A DNA stretch of 60,916 bases, taken from assembly GCA_030830205.1 (NCBI GenBank), contig JAURNL010000074.1, forward strand, positions 1-60,916, in the 5' to 3' direction. A program made the position numbers and the translations under genes. Positions 59,910 to 60,916 of the stretch are shown piece after piece. Each line of letters opens with the position of its first letter. The first letter of the stretch is position 1. The notes beneath the pieces are model-generated. The model was given only the letters and a program-made list of their open reading frames with translations. It ran no database searches and had not been told where the DNA came from. The DNA is from Crocinitomicaceae bacterium (lineage in GTDB: Bacteria > Bacteroidota > Bacteroidia > Flavobacteriales_D > Crocinitomicaceae).

Positions 59910-60916
59910 ATGAATGCTCCGCTCGCAGAACGCATGCGTCCCAAGACACTTGATCAATACATTGGTCAGCAGCATTTATTGGCGCCAAATGCCTCTTTAC
60001 GCAGAGCACTAGACGCTGGCGTCATTCCCTCCATGATATTTTGGGGACCTCCTGGCGTAGGCAAAACTACACTTGCTCAACTCATTGCTCATCACCTCAA
60101 TCGACCCATACATACCCTATCTGCCATTTCTAGCGGCGTCAAGGATGTGCGGGAGGTCATTGCTAAAGTTCAAGGTGGCGGCATGTTTAGCCCTCAAGGC
60201 AGCATCCTTTTTATCGATGAAATACATCGCTTTTCCAAGGCACAGCAAGATTCTTTATTGGGGGCGGTAGAAAAAGGCATTATTACCCTTATCGGTGCAA
60301 CCACCGAAAATCCTTCGTTTGAAGTCATTTCGGCTTTGTTGTCACGCTGTCAGGTATACACCCTTGAGCAACATACGAAAAATGATCTCATCACACTACT
60401 TGAAAGGGCCATCAAGGAAGACCATCATCTTCAACAAAAGAAGATTTCCTTACTTGAAACCAATGCCCTGCTGCGCATTTCGGGCGGAGATGCCCGCAAA
60501 TTGCTCAATGTTTTTGAGATCATCATTGGTACATTTCAGAGCCAAACCGAAATTGATATCACCGATGAAGTCGTTTTGGCCAATGCTCAGCAAAGCCTTG
60601 CTAGCTACGACAAAGATGGCGAACAACATTATGACATTATCTCTGCTTTCATTAAGTCTGTAAGAGGTTCGGACCCCAATGCAGCGGTTTATTGGCTCGC
60701 CCGAATGGTAGAAGGCGGCGAAGACCCCAAATTCATAGCGCGGCGTTTGGTCATATTAGCTGCTGAAGACATCGGTTTGGCCAACCCCAATGCCTTGTTA
60801 CTTGCCAATGCGTGTTTTCAGGCCGTCGAAAACGTTGGCTGGCCAGAATCCAGGATCATCTTGAGCGAGTGCACTTTATATTTAGCGAGTTCACCCAAAG
60901 GAAACGCAGCCTACTT
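59910..60916 (+). CDS. rarA: Replication-associated recombination protein A (partial)
   Basis: The first 335 codons of an AAA+ ATPase of the RarA/MgsA/WRNIP1 family, which acts at stalled replication forks. The gene continues past the window edge. It starts MNAPLAERMRPKTLDQYIGQQHLL, then Walker A GPPGVGKTTLA (47-57), Walker B ILFIDEIHRF, sensor 1 LIGATTENPSFEV and the arginine finger in LLSRCQVY. The helical C-terminal part AFIKSVRGSDPNAAVYWLARMVEGGEDPKFIARR is typical of the family. No stop is reached in the window. Confidence 0.95.
   Translation, partial: MNAPLAERMRPKTLDQYIGQQHLLAPNASLRRALDAGVIPSMIFWGPPGVGKTTLAQLIAHHLNRPIHTLSAISSGVKDVREVIAKVQGGGMFSPQGSILFIDEIHRFSKAQQDSLLGAVEKGIITLIGATTENPSFEVISALLSRCQVYTLEQHTKNDLITLLERAIKEDHHLQQKKISLLETNALLRISGGDARKLLNVFEIIIGTFQSQTEIDITDEVVLANAQQSLASYDKDGEQHYDIISAFIKSVRGSDPNAAVYWLARMVEGGEDPKFIARRLVILAAEDIGLANPNALLLANACFQAVENVGWPESRIILSECTLYLASSPKGNAAY

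Noticed and set aside
60295-60663. Open frame of 122 codons on the plus strand
   Set aside because: Out of frame inside rarA, which is the true gene and runs past the window edge.
1-60916. Mobile element, prophage, toxin-antitoxin or defence island
   Set aside because: No transposase, integrase, terminal inverted repeats, phage structural genes, nuclease or toxin-antitoxin pair is recognisable. tRNA and rRNA genes are also absent.

Overview
The window is an AT-rich bacterial chromosome segment, almost certainly from the phylum Bacteroidota and most like the Flavobacteriales side of it. The evidence is three-fold. Two adjacent secreted proteins end in the type B (gliding-motility-associated) sorting domain of the type IX secretion system. 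Bacteroidota-type promoter elements (TTG, about 19-20 bases, then TAnnTTTG) recur in front of genes. Shine-Dalgarno sequences are essentially absent. I see no rRNA, tRNA, CRISPR array, insertion sequence or prophage, and no gap longer than about 160 bases lacks a gene. About 51 protein genes are packed tightly on both strands. The last (rarA) runs off the right edge.

Layout. 1-2.5 kb: TPR membrane protein, ribH, glmM. 2.5-6.2 kb (minus): ECF sigma factor, then ffh, an M50 membrane protease and a carboxypeptidase-regulatory-like secreted protein. 6.3-9.7 kb (plus): aminotransferase, long-form ispH, PduO-type adenosyltransferase, DUF2795 protein. 9.7-15.3 kb (minus): two large T9SS-exported repeat proteins, one glycine-rich and one with an L-type lectin domain. 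15.4-19.4 kb (plus): zwf-pgl-edd, the upper Entner-Doudoroff route, with no eda beside it. 19.4-26 kb: TerC, S8 protease, thioredoxin reductase, GNAT, S9 peptidase. 26-30 kb: FkbM methyltransferase and a lipoprotein, then a three-gene operon of ABC ATPase, permease and LolA-like protein. 30-34 kb: SRPBCC protein, GH92 glycosidase, thiolase. 33.9-39 kb (plus): VWA protein, YiiX-like hydrolase, ElaA-like GNAT, M13 peptidase. 39-41.3 kb (minus): ppx/gppA-hisS. 41.4-47.6 kb (plus): YqgE, rpsA with a structured leader, fur-STAS-purA-ostA. 47.6-52.2 kb (minus): ychF-fahA-relA/spoT. 52.3-55.5 kb (plus): M28 peptidase, asnB. 55.5-59.9 kb (minus): cysteine desulfurase, glycosyltransferase, flippase and methyltransferase. 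End: rarA.

Most content is housekeeping and envelope biology. The points of most interest are at the level of expression and organisation. The rpsA leader holds a hairpin whose entire 7-base loop is complementary to a site 34 bases downstream, so it could form a pseudoknot. Three genes start exactly 4 bases after a perfect TAnnTTTG box, which predicts leaderless mRNAs. In one place a terminator U-tract is also the promoter of the next gene. Five of eight convergent gene pairs overlap tail to tail, three through an interlocked CTAA/CTAG stop. Other points are an ABC exporter operon carrying its own LolA-like protein, a Fur protein lacking its structural zinc cysteines inside a STAS-purA operon, and a relA/spoT gene coupled to fumarylacetoacetase. 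I did not find a clearly new defence or mobile system.
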